33,155 nt of DNA from a virus, in the IMG/VR virus record IMGVR_UViG_3300042945_000936, positions 1 to 33,155 of that record; one strand, written 5' to 3'. The notes beneath the pieces are model-generated. The model had not been told where the DNA came from. It saw only the letters and a list, made by a program, of their open reading frames with translations, and did no database searches. Made by a program: the position numbers and the translations under genes. Shown piece by piece: positions 1-8,310 of this stretch (position 1 is its first letter; each line of letters opens with the position of its first letter).

Positions 1-155
1 AATCAATGCGGTAGAAGGATTTGATTTTGGATTTTATTATGATGATATACCTGTTGCTGACATTAGTACATTAAGATATTTTCCATCGCCTGTAGGTACA
101 GTTGTAAACTTTGGTGATGGAGATTTTGTGGATTTTAGTTTGGTTATTGATGAAA
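1..155. repeat. Direct terminal repeat, left copy (circular assembly overlap)
   Basis: Bases 1-155 repeat 33001-33155 in the same orientation with one difference: G at 29 and A at 33029. Such an overlap is what a circular or circularly permuted molecule gives on assembly. The reading frame of the tail gene starting at 31745 continues exactly across the join, which supports circularity rather than a duplication. The unique genome would be 33,000 bp. Confidence 0.93.
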
Positions 156-2008
156 ATATAAAACAAATAGATTTATTATCATCAATTGCAAAGAAATTCA
201 ATTTGGTATTTATTCCACATCCTGAAATTCCAAATGATATTATTATAGAACCATTTGATTTTTATATGGGGACAGGTCAAATATATGATTGGACCGATAA
301 ATTATCATTTGATAAAGGATTCACCGTTGAACCGGCATTAAACTATATTGAAAGTACTTTACATCTAACAGACCAAGAAGATGGTGATGAGGGTAATAGA
401 GAATTTAAAATTAGAAATAATAGAATATACGGAAGAAATATTGTTTATAATCCAACAGCATTTAAATCAGAAGAAAAGAAAATTGAAACAATATTATCAA
501 CAGAATTAGTTAGAAAATGGGATGACAATATTGGTTTACCATTGGGTATTAATTATTCAGCAGGAAGTGAAATTAGTTCTTATGACAATCAAGTTAGATG
601 GTTATACAAAGGTGTAAAATCAAAACCAAAATTATTCTTTTGGATGAATGGTATTAATCCATTTATTGATACAGTTGGTGAAGTGTTTAATTATACATTC
701 AGTTATAATACTTATACTGTTAAATTACAACCATCAGGAGCAGGTATTATAAGTTTTTATGATAATATACCAAATATTTCACATACGATGCCACAAGGTC
801 TTGCTGACCAATATAAAATTAATAATGATAGTTTATCTATTTTATTCAATTCAGAATTGCCAGTAGATATTGGTGTACAGACTTATAACACATACACAGA
901 AAATGATGTATATAATACTTTCTATAAGAATAGAATTACTAATTTATACGACCCAAATACAAGATTTGTTAATGGTTATTTTGATTTAAAATATTCAGAT
1001 ATTCAGAATCTAAATTATAATGATGTTATTAAACTTAATGAACAATATTTTTTAGTTAATAAGATTAATGAATTTAACTTAACAAATAGAGAATTAACAA
1101 AGGTTGAATTAGTTCAATTCAATGTTAATCCACAAACATATCCTGAAAGATATTTCTTCTATTATTATTGTGATGAACCCGGCACTATTTACAAATTTAA
1201 AACCAATTTTACAGAACCAAATTTAATAGATACAAACTTTATATGGTCAATTTATTATGACCAACAGGTTGGTTCATTAACAGGAAGTACATCAGGTTTT
1301 ACATCTTCATTTAGAATATTTGATATACCAAATTTTTGGATTGAATATACACCTTATACAATGTATGAGGTTAGTGAAGATACATATAATTCAAGTGGGA
1401 CAAATTGGACAAATGATAGTCTTAGAAATTATATATATACAAATCCAAATGGTTTAATATATAGTTTAGCAACATTTTGGGTAAACATATCAGGAACAAC
1501 AACGGGAGCAAACGTATTTGAAAATTGTGCTGATTTTGCTAACGCTGCTTCCACATATAATATTAGAATTGGAAATATTACTCCTCCTGTAACTCCTACT
1601 CCTACACCAACTCCTACAGTAACTCCCACACCTACACCGGTAGGTCCAACGCCAACTCCAACGCCAACTCCATCAGGAAAGAGTTTAGAAATTTATGGTA
1701 GGGATATAGATGGAACACCATCAACATTAACGTTATTCTATAGTGTAAATGGAGGAGGTAATATAAGTGTACCTGGAGCAACATCAACAACATTACCTGG
1801 TACTTGTACTTTTATTTCTACAATTACAGGTTTAAATACTGGTGATAGTGTACAATTTGGAACAAGTATTGCTTGTGTAATGAATGGTAACGCACCATCA
1901 TCAACTTGTCCATCATCATCAGGAAGTGCAACAACTTACACATATGTGATTGATGCACCAACAACACAACAAGCGGCAATAACAATAGATAGTGGTATAA
2001 TACCTTAA
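2..2008 (+). CDS. Large tail hub/baseplate-like protein, C-terminal part (continues from 31745 across the join)
   Basis: This frame is open from base 2 and is in frame with the ATG at 31745 once 33000 is joined to 1, giving about 1087 residues. This part supplies the last 668. A GTG at 128 can be read as a start but is internal. The segment coding for FSLVIDENIKQIDLLSS and the following DWTDKLSF region resembles the hub-like tail proteins of Bacteroidota siphophages, which sit at the tail tip and join the tube to the fibres; that assignment is by resemblance. From base 1580 a Pro-Thr linker leads to a C-terminal beta-rich domain of about 110 residues that contains several Cys and may be Ig-like. 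The next gene starts 11 bases downstream and shares the linker type, so both probably act in host binding. Confidence 0.8.
   Translation: MNAVEGFDFGFYYDDIPVADISTLRYFPSPVGTVVNFGDGDFVDFSLVIDENIKQIDLLSSIAKKFNLVFIPHPEIPNDIIIEPFDFYMGTGQIYDWTDKLSFDKGFTVEPALNYIESTLHLTDQEDGDEGNREFKIRNNRIYGRNIVYNPTAFKSEEKKIETILSTELVRKWDDNIGLPLGINYSAGSEISSYDNQVRWLYKGVKSKPKLFFWMNGINPFIDTVGEVFNYTFSYNTYTVKLQPSGAGIISFYDNIPNISHTMPQGLADQYKINNDSLSILFNSELPVDIGVQTYNTYTENDVYNTFYKNRITNLYDPNTRFVNGYFDLKYSDIQNLNYNDVIKLNEQYFLVNKINEFNLTNRELTKVELVQFNVNPQTYPERYFFYYYCDEPGTIYKFKTNFTEPNLIDTNFIWSIYYDQQVGSLTGSTSGFTSSFRIFDIPNFWIEYTPYTMYEVSEDTYNSSGTNWTNDSLRNYIYTNPNGLIYSLATFWVNISGTTTGANVFENCADFANAASTYNIRIGNITPPVTPTPTPTPTVTPTPTPVGPTPTPTPTPSGKSLEIYGRDIDGTPSTLTLFYSVNGGGNISVPGATSTTLPGTCTFISTITGLNTGDSVQFGTSIACVMNGNAPSSTCPSSSGSATTYTYVIDAPTTQQAAITIDSGIIP
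1580..1671 (+). repeat. Pro-Thr coding repeat (linker)
   Basis: Short iterations of ACTCCTACA / CCAACTCCA-like units encode an alternating Thr-Pro linker with one Val-Gly break. The same coding repeat occurs at 2437-2493 and 3595-3655 in the next gene, so these are possible points for recombination between tail domains. Confidence 0.85.
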
Positions 2009-2019
2009 AATAAAAAAAG

Positions 2020-4563
2020 ATGCCAATACATAATATAACAGTTTTAACAGGTTCAACAACCCAAATAAATAGAGGATCAATACTTTTATCATTTGATGAA
2101 TTAGTAAATGATTATGGTATTGATTATGTTGAACTTTATGTTAATGACGTAACAAATCCAAGAGTAATAAGATACACAGATATTCAAAACCTATATTCAA
2201 CTTATATATATTCGGGTGATGTGGTTACAATAAAAGTATATTCTGACCCATCTAATTTACCTAAAACAATATCAGTTGACAGAAAAAATTATACAACGGA
2301 TGACCAAAATGGTAATAATGGAATAAGAGATACATTCATTACAAGTAATTCAGGAACAACATATCCATTAACTATTGTATTTACAGCAGCAACAACTTCA
2401 GATAGTTATAATTTTGAATATAGAGTTAGTGCTACAACATTAGCAACCCCAACTCCTACACCAACTCCCACACCAACTCCAACACCTACACCGGTATATC
2501 AATATTGTTTTGGTGGGTCAGGATTTAATGCGGATGTAAAAGATATATTAGTATTACCAAATCAAAACGTTTTAATAGGTGGTGATTATACAACATTTAA
2601 TGGTCAATCAAATAATAATAATATAATTTCATTAGACCAATCTGGTTTTACAAATTATAATTTATTTTTTAATAGTGGATTTACTGACGGCGTAAACAAT
2701 TCATTAATAAGCACTGTAAATAAAATAATACGTCAATCGGATGGTAAACTTTTACTTGGTGGTAATTTTACAAAATATAATAATATTACAGCAAATAGAA
2801 TAATAAGATTAAATTCAGATGTTAGTATTGATAATACATTTTCAATAATTAATGGATTTTCTGAAGGTGAGGTAAAATCAATGGCATTACAATCAGATGG
2901 TAAAATAGTAGTTGTAGGTTCTTTTAAAAGTTATAGCGGTACAAATGTTAATTCAATTTGTAGATTAAATACAGATGGAACATTGGATATGACATTTAGT
3001 GGAGTTACATATAATCACACATATACCGATGTGGTAATACAATCAGATGGTAAAATTGTAGCATCTATATTAGCAGCAACACAAAACAATTGGCCATATG
3101 GAATTGTGTCATCACTTGGTAGATTTGATACAAATGGTGTTTTAGATACTGGTTATACATCAAATGCAGGTGCTGTACCTTTATTAGTTAACTATGATGC
3201 TTATACATTACAAATCCAATCAGATGATAAAATATTTGTTGGTACAGGTGGTCAAGCAGTTATAAAATTAAATACAGATGGAACTGAAGAATTTCGTAAT
3301 ACTATGGGTATTAATGGTACAGTTATAAAACTTAAATTACAATCAGATAATAAAATATTAGTAGGTGGTGCTTCTACATCAGGTGGTAGATTAAGACGTT
3401 ATAATAATGATTTATCTTTGGATACTGGTTTTACAGTTGGTAGCGGATTTAATAATGATGTGTATGCAATTGATGTTGATTCAGATAATGAAATAATTGT
3501 TGGGGGTGATTTTACAACTTTTCAAGGAACATCTGCGGTTAGAATTATAAAATTAAGTTCAACGGGTTCAAAAATAACTTGTATTGATTCAAATAGTCCA
3601 ATACCAACACCAACATTACCACCTAGTCCAACCCCAAGTCCAACCCCAACTCCATATGTTGGTGAAGAAGGTAAATATATGTTGGCTAGAAGACTTAATA
3701 ATTTAATTTATAGGTCTGATGATTATGGTAATAATTTTTCAAGTGTTTCAGGATTTACTGGTCAAACCGTATCTGATTTTGCAATAAGCAAAACAGGTCA
3801 ATATCAAGCAATATCAGTTAAAAATGGATACATTTATTTATCATCAAACTCAGGTGTTACGTTTACTGCCAATGTTAGTTCAGGTATTGATACTTATATT
3901 GCAATTGCAATATCAAGTGATGGACAATATGTTAGTGCTATTACTGATACAGTAGGTACAAGAAAATTAAGATACTCAAGTAATTTTGGTTCTACTTGGA
4001 CTAGTTATTCATTAATTGGTGAATCTCCGACAGATGTTGATGTAGATAATTTTGGTAATTCATATATAAGTTGGAGATATGGTGTACAAAAATATGTCCC
4101 AAGTCCAGTTAGTATGTCTAATTTATATTATAATACTTCTAGTACATTTTACAATACTGTTAGTGTTTCAGAAAATGGTGATAATATATTTGTAACAAGA
4201 ACTGCTGGTACATTAAGAGTATCTAATAATTCAGGTAGCACATTTAATCTTATTAATTTTCCATTTGGTCAATCACCATCATCTGTAACTACTGCAGAAA
4301 TTTCAAGAAATGGACAATATGGTAGATATAATGGTACTGGTAATAATTTAAATTATATATCTGCAGATAATGGATATAGTTGGGTTAGAAATGATAGATA
4401 TGGTCAAACGTCATTATCATATACAGGTTTAATACAAGCAACAATTGCTAATCCTACTTTTGGTGATGATGGTATCTATTTATCAAAAGATTTTGGTAAA
4501 ACATATAATTTAGTATTTACATTAAGCGGAGCATCTTGGACAAAAATTACAATTAACAGATAA
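2020..4563 (+). CDS. Tail fibre / receptor-binding protein with two propeller-like domains and PT linkers
   Basis: The 847-residue protein has four parts. Residues 1-145 form an N-terminal domain, probably for virion attachment. A Thr-Pro linker lies at 2437-2493. Residues about 165-520 carry repeated units of the type SDGKIVVVGSF followed by an NxxxRLNTDGTLDxTF pattern, which matches delta-60 repeats and probably folds as a beta-propeller. A second PT/PS linker lies at 3595-3655. Residues about 550-847 contain repeated SxDxGxxW motifs (for example SSNFGSTW, SADNGYSW, SKDFGKTY), as in BNR/sialidase-type propellers. No sialidase catalytic Arg triad was identified, so binding rather than cleavage is the safer reading. 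The gene follows the hub gene by 11 bases. Likely role: adsorption to a surface glycan or protein (inference). Confidence 0.75.
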   Translation: MPIHNITVLTGSTTQINRGSILLSFDELVNDYGIDYVELYVNDVTNPRVIRYTDIQNLYSTYIYSGDVVTIKVYSDPSNLPKTISVDRKNYTTDDQNGNNGIRDTFITSNSGTTYPLTIVFTAATTSDSYNFEYRVSATTLATPTPTPTPTPTPTPTPVYQYCFGGSGFNADVKDILVLPNQNVLIGGDYTTFNGQSNNNNIISLDQSGFTNYNLFFNSGFTDGVNNSLISTVNKIIRQSDGKLLLGGNFTKYNNITANRIIRLNSDVSIDNTFSIINGFSEGEVKSMALQSDGKIVVVGSFKSYSGTNVNSICRLNTDGTLDMTFSGVTYNHTYTDVVIQSDGKIVASILAATQNNWPYGIVSSLGRFDTNGVLDTGYTSNAGAVPLLVNYDAYTLQIQSDDKIFVGTGGQAVIKLNTDGTEEFRNTMGINGTVIKLKLQSDNKILVGGASTSGGRLRRYNNDLSLDTGFTVGSGFNNDVYAIDVDSDNEIIVGGDFTTFQGTSAVRIIKLSSTGSKITCIDSNSPIPTPTLPPSPTPSPTPTPYVGEEGKYMLARRLNNLIYRSDDYGNNFSSVSGFTGQTVSDFAISKTGQYQAISVKNGYIYLSSNSGVTFTANVSSGIDTYIAIAISSDGQYVSAITDTVGTRKLRYSSNFGSTWTSYSLIGESPTDVDVDNFGNSYISWRYGVQKYVPSPVSMSNLYYNTSSTFYNTVSVSENGDNIFVTRTAGTLRVSNNSGSTFNLINFPFGQSPSSVTTAEISRNGQYGRYNGTGNNLNYISADNGYSWVRNDRYGQTSLSYTGLIQATIANPTFGDDGIYLSKDFGKTYNLVFTLSGASWTKITINR
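2437..2493 (+). repeat. Pro-Thr coding repeat (linker 1 of fibre)
   Basis: Tandem CCAACTCCTACA-like units encode an alternating Thr-Pro linker between the N-terminal domain and the delta-60-like propeller. It is near-identical in style to 1580-1671. Confidence 0.85.
3595..3655 (+). repeat. Pro-Thr/Ser coding repeat (linker 2 of fibre)
   Basis: Repeated CCAACCCCAAGTCC-like units encode a Pro-Thr-Ser linker separating the delta-60-like and BNR-like halves of the fibre. Confidence 0.8.
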
Positions 4564-4564
4564 T

Positions 4565-4596
4565 TTCAAACAACGATAATTAATAATTTATATTTA
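4565..4596 (+). promoter_or_regulatory. Candidate late promoter (TTCA-N20-TATATTTA)
   Basis: TATATTTA at 4589-4596 lies 20 bases after TTCA (4565-4568), just upstream of the ATG at 4602. The region 4561-4597 aligns without gaps to 26097-26133: both share TAATTTCA, ACG four bases later, and TTTATATTTAA. The -33-like box deviates from the TTTG of the early promoters, so a phage-modified specificity is possible. The leader would be nearly absent. Confidence 0.4.
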
Positions 4597-4601
4597 ATAA
4601 T

Positions 4602-5078
4602 ATGGGAATAAGATATATAGGACAAGTTGATAATCAAAACTTTGTTTTTCCAAATAACGAATTGGCGGAGTATGGTGATTATATTGTTCATCAGATAAAT
4701 GACATAAGTATAAGTGGGACGGTATCTAATTTTATAGGTACAAGTATTACAAGTACAGGTATGACCTTTACGCACGACTTTACTTGGTCATCAAATGGTG
4801 GTGAAAGATTTGTAAATGACGCAGGAAATTTAATGGTATTATCTGTACATATGATGGCGGCGGGTCAAACCTATTATAAGCCATGGAGATTGGTAGATAA
4901 TTTTCAATCTGTATTTTCTAATCAAACAACAATAACATCATCAAATACCATCACCGTAACACCATCTATGGTTGGTTTAACAACCTTTGTAAATGGTACA
5001 TATTACTTTGAATTTAGATTTATAGGAAAACGAGCAATTTATCCTGTATGTCAAACATACATAGTTACAACACTTTAA
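4602..5078 (+). CDS. Virion-associated protein of unknown function
   Basis: I do not recognise this 158-residue protein. It is rich in Thr, Ser, Asn and aromatic residues with alternating hydrophobics, as in beta-sandwich virion proteins, and it has no signal peptide or membrane segment. It sits between the fibre gene and the tape measure gene and is preceded by a TATATTTA element, so a small tail-tip or fibre-accessory role fits. The chosen ATG has the leader AATTTATATTTAATAATATG, which is repeated exactly before the protease gene at 8311. Confidence 0.7.
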   Translation: MGIRYIGQVDNQNFVFPNNELAEYGDYIVHQINDISISGTVSNFIGTSITSTGMTFTHDFTWSSNGGERFVNDAGNLMVLSVHMMAAGQTYYKPWRLVDNFQSVFSNQTTITSSNTITVTPSMVGLTTFVNGTYYFEFRFIGKRAIYPVCQTYIVTTL

Positions 5079-5091
5079 AAAATTTATATAT

Positions 5092-5292
5092 ATGAAAATA
5101 GAGATATTCAATGACGAAAATAAGATTGATGTTGACAACGTAAAGTTCAAAGATTTTACTGAAGAAACCCAACATAGAAAAAATTTATTATTAAATTTTG
5201 ACCTTAACTTCAGTTATGTCAAATTATTAAATGGGGATAAAATATTATTGGATATGGCGTTCCAACAACAAAAACAAGAAAGTTTAAACTAA
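5092..5292 (+). CDS. Small hypothetical protein
   Basis: This 66-residue, mildly acidic protein begins MKIEIFNDENKIDV and resembles no family I can name. It starts 13 bases after the previous stop and ends 6 bases before the tape measure start, so it is probably cotranscribed with the tail genes. Small proteins just before a tape measure gene are sometimes assembly chaperones, but the frameshifted chaperone here is at 25279, so this one remains unassigned. Confidence 0.6.
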   Translation: MKIEIFNDENKIDVDNVKFKDFTEETQHRKNLLLNFDLNFSYVKLLNGDKILLDMAFQQQKQESLN

Positions 5293-5298
5293 CATAAT

Positions 5299-8280
5299 AT
5301 GGCGGTTAAAAAAATTGAAATTATATATGACATTAATGGTAAGGCCATTGATGTTGCTATTGACAAAACTCTCAACCTTAAACAGGCTGCCAGAGAACTT
5401 ACAAAAGAACTTAATAAGACCAAAGAAGGTAGTGATGAGTTTAAACTATTGGCATCAAGATTAAATGACACCAAAGATGGTTTAGATAGGGTTAGTGCCA
5501 AGTCAAGAGATTTATTTGCTGCGTTTAGTTTACTACCAGGTCCTGTTGGTCAATTCTTTGGTCAATTGAATGGTGTTATTGGTCTCATGAAGACCTTTAC
5601 AAGTTTTAGTTTAAACGATATTGGAAACCAATTCAAAGAGTTTGGAAATGATTTAAAGGACATATATTCAAATTTATTCGGTACTAAAAAAGCATTTGAT
5701 GAAAATATTTCTTCAATTGAAAATACAACTGATGCACAAATTGAAAATACTGATTCAATTGATGAGGGTACTCAAGCAACAAATGCAGGTACTGCTGCTA
5801 CATTAAAAAATGGTCAATCCATTAAAGAGCAATCAATTGAAATTAAGAAGTTTACAGGAAATTTAGATAATTTTACTGCAGTTCAAAATAAATTAACTGC
5901 TGCGGGATACGATTTTCAAATTCAAAGTAAAAAAATGGGCGACGGTATTACAATTACTGGCGCAAAAATTACAGATTTAGAAGGTAATGTAAAAAATTAT
6001 ACTCTTGCTCAATTAGGATCTATTAATGCAACTAAAGATTTGACTGATTCTATAGGTGTTGAAAATGATGCTTTTAAACAATTAGACACAGCAATTACTA
6101 CATCAAGCAAAAAAATGTATGGTGCAACAATTGCTGGTAGATTATTGGGTCAGACGATGGAGTTTGTTGGTTTTTCTTTCAATGCCGCAACTGTTGCGGT
6201 TGGTATATTTGAAACCGCATTAATGGCAATTGGTATTGGTCTCATTATTGCGGCATTTGTTGCAATGTTTGAAATTGTTAAAGATTTAACTGTAGGTTTT
6301 TATGAATGGGCAACAGGTATTAAAGCAGCAAAAAAGGAATTAGATATAATAAATAACTCAATTGAAAAAACTAATGAACTTTTAGATTTAGACCAAAAGA
6401 GTTTAAAGAATAGACAAAATGAATATGTTGCATATCTAAAATCTATTGGTGCTTCTGAAGGTAAAATTAGAGTACAACAAACAAAAGATTTAAAAGACCA
6501 ATTAAAATTGGTTGAAGCTGCTACTACAGCAATTGGTGCTGAGGAAAATAGATTAATGAAGAACAGTGAGGCGACCACTGAAGACATTAAGAAAATACAA
6601 AAAAGAAGGGGTGAATTAGAACAACAAGGAAAAGACTTACGTTCTCAAATTAGAGTTTCTGAATATAATAATATAACAGAAACAAATAGGGAAATACAAG
6701 CGGCAAACGATAAAGCAGAAGCACTAAGACAAAAGAAAGCGGACGAGAGACAAAGAAAACTTGAGGAAGAAAATAGAAAGAAAGAAGAAGAAAACAGAAG
6801 ACACCTTGAAAAGATTAGACAAGATAATGAAACAGCGGATGCTGAATTATTAAAGTTACAACAAGAGAATAAGGTATTATATACAAAAGATTTAAGAGAT
6901 AGACAATACTTAGAATTAAAAATTCAAGCGGAAAATGAGGCTGCAAAAATCAATAAGTTAGAAATAACAGAGACAAGAAAAGAAGAAATTAGACTCCAAA
7001 TCTTTAAGAAGTATGGTGCTAAAATGATTGAACTTGCTGGTAAGTTCAACAAAGAAGATGAGGAAAAGGTTAAGGAAAACGCCGATAAGAGATTGGAGTA
7101 TATTAAAAAATCTTATGACCTTGAGGTTCAAGCAATTGCTGACACAACTGAAAGGGAGAAGACGGAAAAGAAAAAGAAATATGCGGAAGATGAAAAGGAT
7201 TTAAAATCTGCATTAGAAAAGAAATATTTGACTCAAGAACAATATGATGCAGCAATTAAAAACTTAGCAATAATCCTTGCTAGAGACCTTCAGAAGATTG
7301 ACGATGATAAGACGAAGGCGGATTATGATGCAATGATTAAGAAGTTGGATGATGAACTTAAATTCCTTGAGATTAAAAAATCAGCAATGATTGAAGGTCT
7401 TCCTGAATTTTATGATGTTCAAAGAGAGATATTGACAAAGGCACAAGAAAGAGAACTTGCTGAATTAAACTTAACTGAAGATCAAAAGACTCAAATTAAG
7501 AAAAAATATGCTAAGTTAAGACAGGATATTGATAATCAAGAATTTTTAAATTATGTACAATTAGTTTCCAAAGGTCTTGACGCATTTAAAGGTGTGGCTG
7601 ATGCCGCACTTGCAATTAATGATGCTAATCAAACAGAAGAATTAGAGGACGCCAAAAAATCAATTAAGAACAAAGAGGAATTAGAGAAGGAACAAGATAA
7701 GATAAAAGAAAAGTATTTCTACAAAAACAAGGCGGCACAGAAGGCACAAGCGTATATTAATACATTCCAAGCAGCAGTATCAGCATATGCGGCAATGGCC
7801 GCAATTCCTGTAGTTGGTCCCGTTTTGGGAGCCATCGCAGCGGCGGCAGCAATTGTGGCTGGTCTTGCAAACGTTAGAAAGATAGATGCACAAACATATA
7901 CAAGTTCAATAGGTGATAGTGGTGGTTCTGCCTCAAAACCTCCATTACCAAACTATGGTAAGAACTATGGTGATGGTGGTATGATTGAAGGACCAAGACA
8001 CGCAGGTGGTGGTGTAATGATTAATGCTGAAGGTGGTGAAGCGGTAATGACAAGAGGTGCCGTTACAATGTTTGCACCATTATTATCAGCAATGAATATG
8101 GCGGGTGGTGGAACATCATTCAGTAAAGGTGCGTCAGGTCAAGCAAACTTTGACAATCCAAAAAATATTAATACCAATACTGAACAAAATCCAATGATTG
8201 TTAAGACATATGTTGTATCAAATGATTTAACAAACGAACAACAAAAACAAGCAAGATTGAAAAATCTATCCACTTTATAA
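5299..8280 (+). CDS. Tail tape measure protein
   Basis: The 993-residue protein sets tail length and is threaded through the tail tube. A Lys/Glu-rich helical N-terminus is followed by a hydrophobic stretch at residues about 285-330. A long charged coiled coil (about 345-780) is dominated by Lys, Glu and Gln. A second hydrophobic Ala/Val-rich segment lies at about 817-860, and from about residue 892 there is a Gly-rich tail with GGMIEGPRHAGGGVM, a common C-terminal feature of tape measure proteins. At roughly 0.15 nm per residue the tail would be about 150 nm. There are no tape-measure peptidase motifs I recognise. It lies between tail-tip genes and the head genes, which is an unusual position. 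Confidence 0.93.
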   Translation: MAVKKIEIIYDINGKAIDVAIDKTLNLKQAARELTKELNKTKEGSDEFKLLASRLNDTKDGLDRVSAKSRDLFAAFSLLPGPVGQFFGQLNGVIGLMKTFTSFSLNDIGNQFKEFGNDLKDIYSNLFGTKKAFDENISSIENTTDAQIENTDSIDEGTQATNAGTAATLKNGQSIKEQSIEIKKFTGNLDNFTAVQNKLTAAGYDFQIQSKKMGDGITITGAKITDLEGNVKNYTLAQLGSINATKDLTDSIGVENDAFKQLDTAITTSSKKMYGATIAGRLLGQTMEFVGFSFNAATVAVGIFETALMAIGIGLIIAAFVAMFEIVKDLTVGFYEWATGIKAAKKELDIINNSIEKTNELLDLDQKSLKNRQNEYVAYLKSIGASEGKIRVQQTKDLKDQLKLVEAATTAIGAEENRLMKNSEATTEDIKKIQKRRGELEQQGKDLRSQIRVSEYNNITETNREIQAANDKAEALRQKKADERQRKLEEENRKKEEENRRHLEKIRQDNETADAELLKLQQENKVLYTKDLRDRQYLELKIQAENEAAKINKLEITETRKEEIRLQIFKKYGAKMIELAGKFNKEDEEKVKENADKRLEYIKKSYDLEVQAIADTTEREKTEKKKKYAEDEKDLKSALEKKYLTQEQYDAAIKNLAIILARDLQKIDDDKTKADYDAMIKKLDDELKFLEIKKSAMIEGLPEFYDVQREILTKAQERELAELNLTEDQKTQIKKKYAKLRQDIDNQEFLNYVQLVSKGLDAFKGVADAALAINDANQTEELEDAKKSIKNKEELEKEQDKIKEKYFYKNKAAQKAQAYINTFQAAVSAYAAMAAIPVVGPVLGAIAAAAAIVAGLANVRKIDAQTYTSSIGDSGGSASKPPLPNYGKNYGDGGMIEGPRHAGGGVMINAEGGEAVMTRGAVTMFAPLLSAMNMAGGGTSFSKGASGQANFDNPKNINTNTEQNPMIVKTYVVSNDLTNEQQKQARLKNLSTL

Positions 8281-8305
8281 ACCAAAAAGAATAAATTTAT
8301 ATTTA
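8274..8305 (+). promoter_or_regulatory. Candidate late promoter before the protease gene
   Basis: TATATTTA at 8298-8305 lies 20 bases after TTTA (8274-8277, overlapping the tape measure stop). The following leader to the ATG at 8311 is identical over 20 bases (8294-8313) to that at 4585-4604. The -33-like box is only a partial match. Confidence 0.4.
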
Positions 8306-8310
8306 ATAAT

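Noticed and set aside
128-2008. Separate gene starting at GTG 128
   Set aside because: The frame is open upstream from base 2 and is in frame with the ATG at 31745 across the circular join, so 128 is internal.
1580-3655. CRISPR-like array from the repeated Pro-Thr coding units
   Set aside because: The units are in-frame codon repeats without unique spacers; no CRISPR array or cas gene is present.
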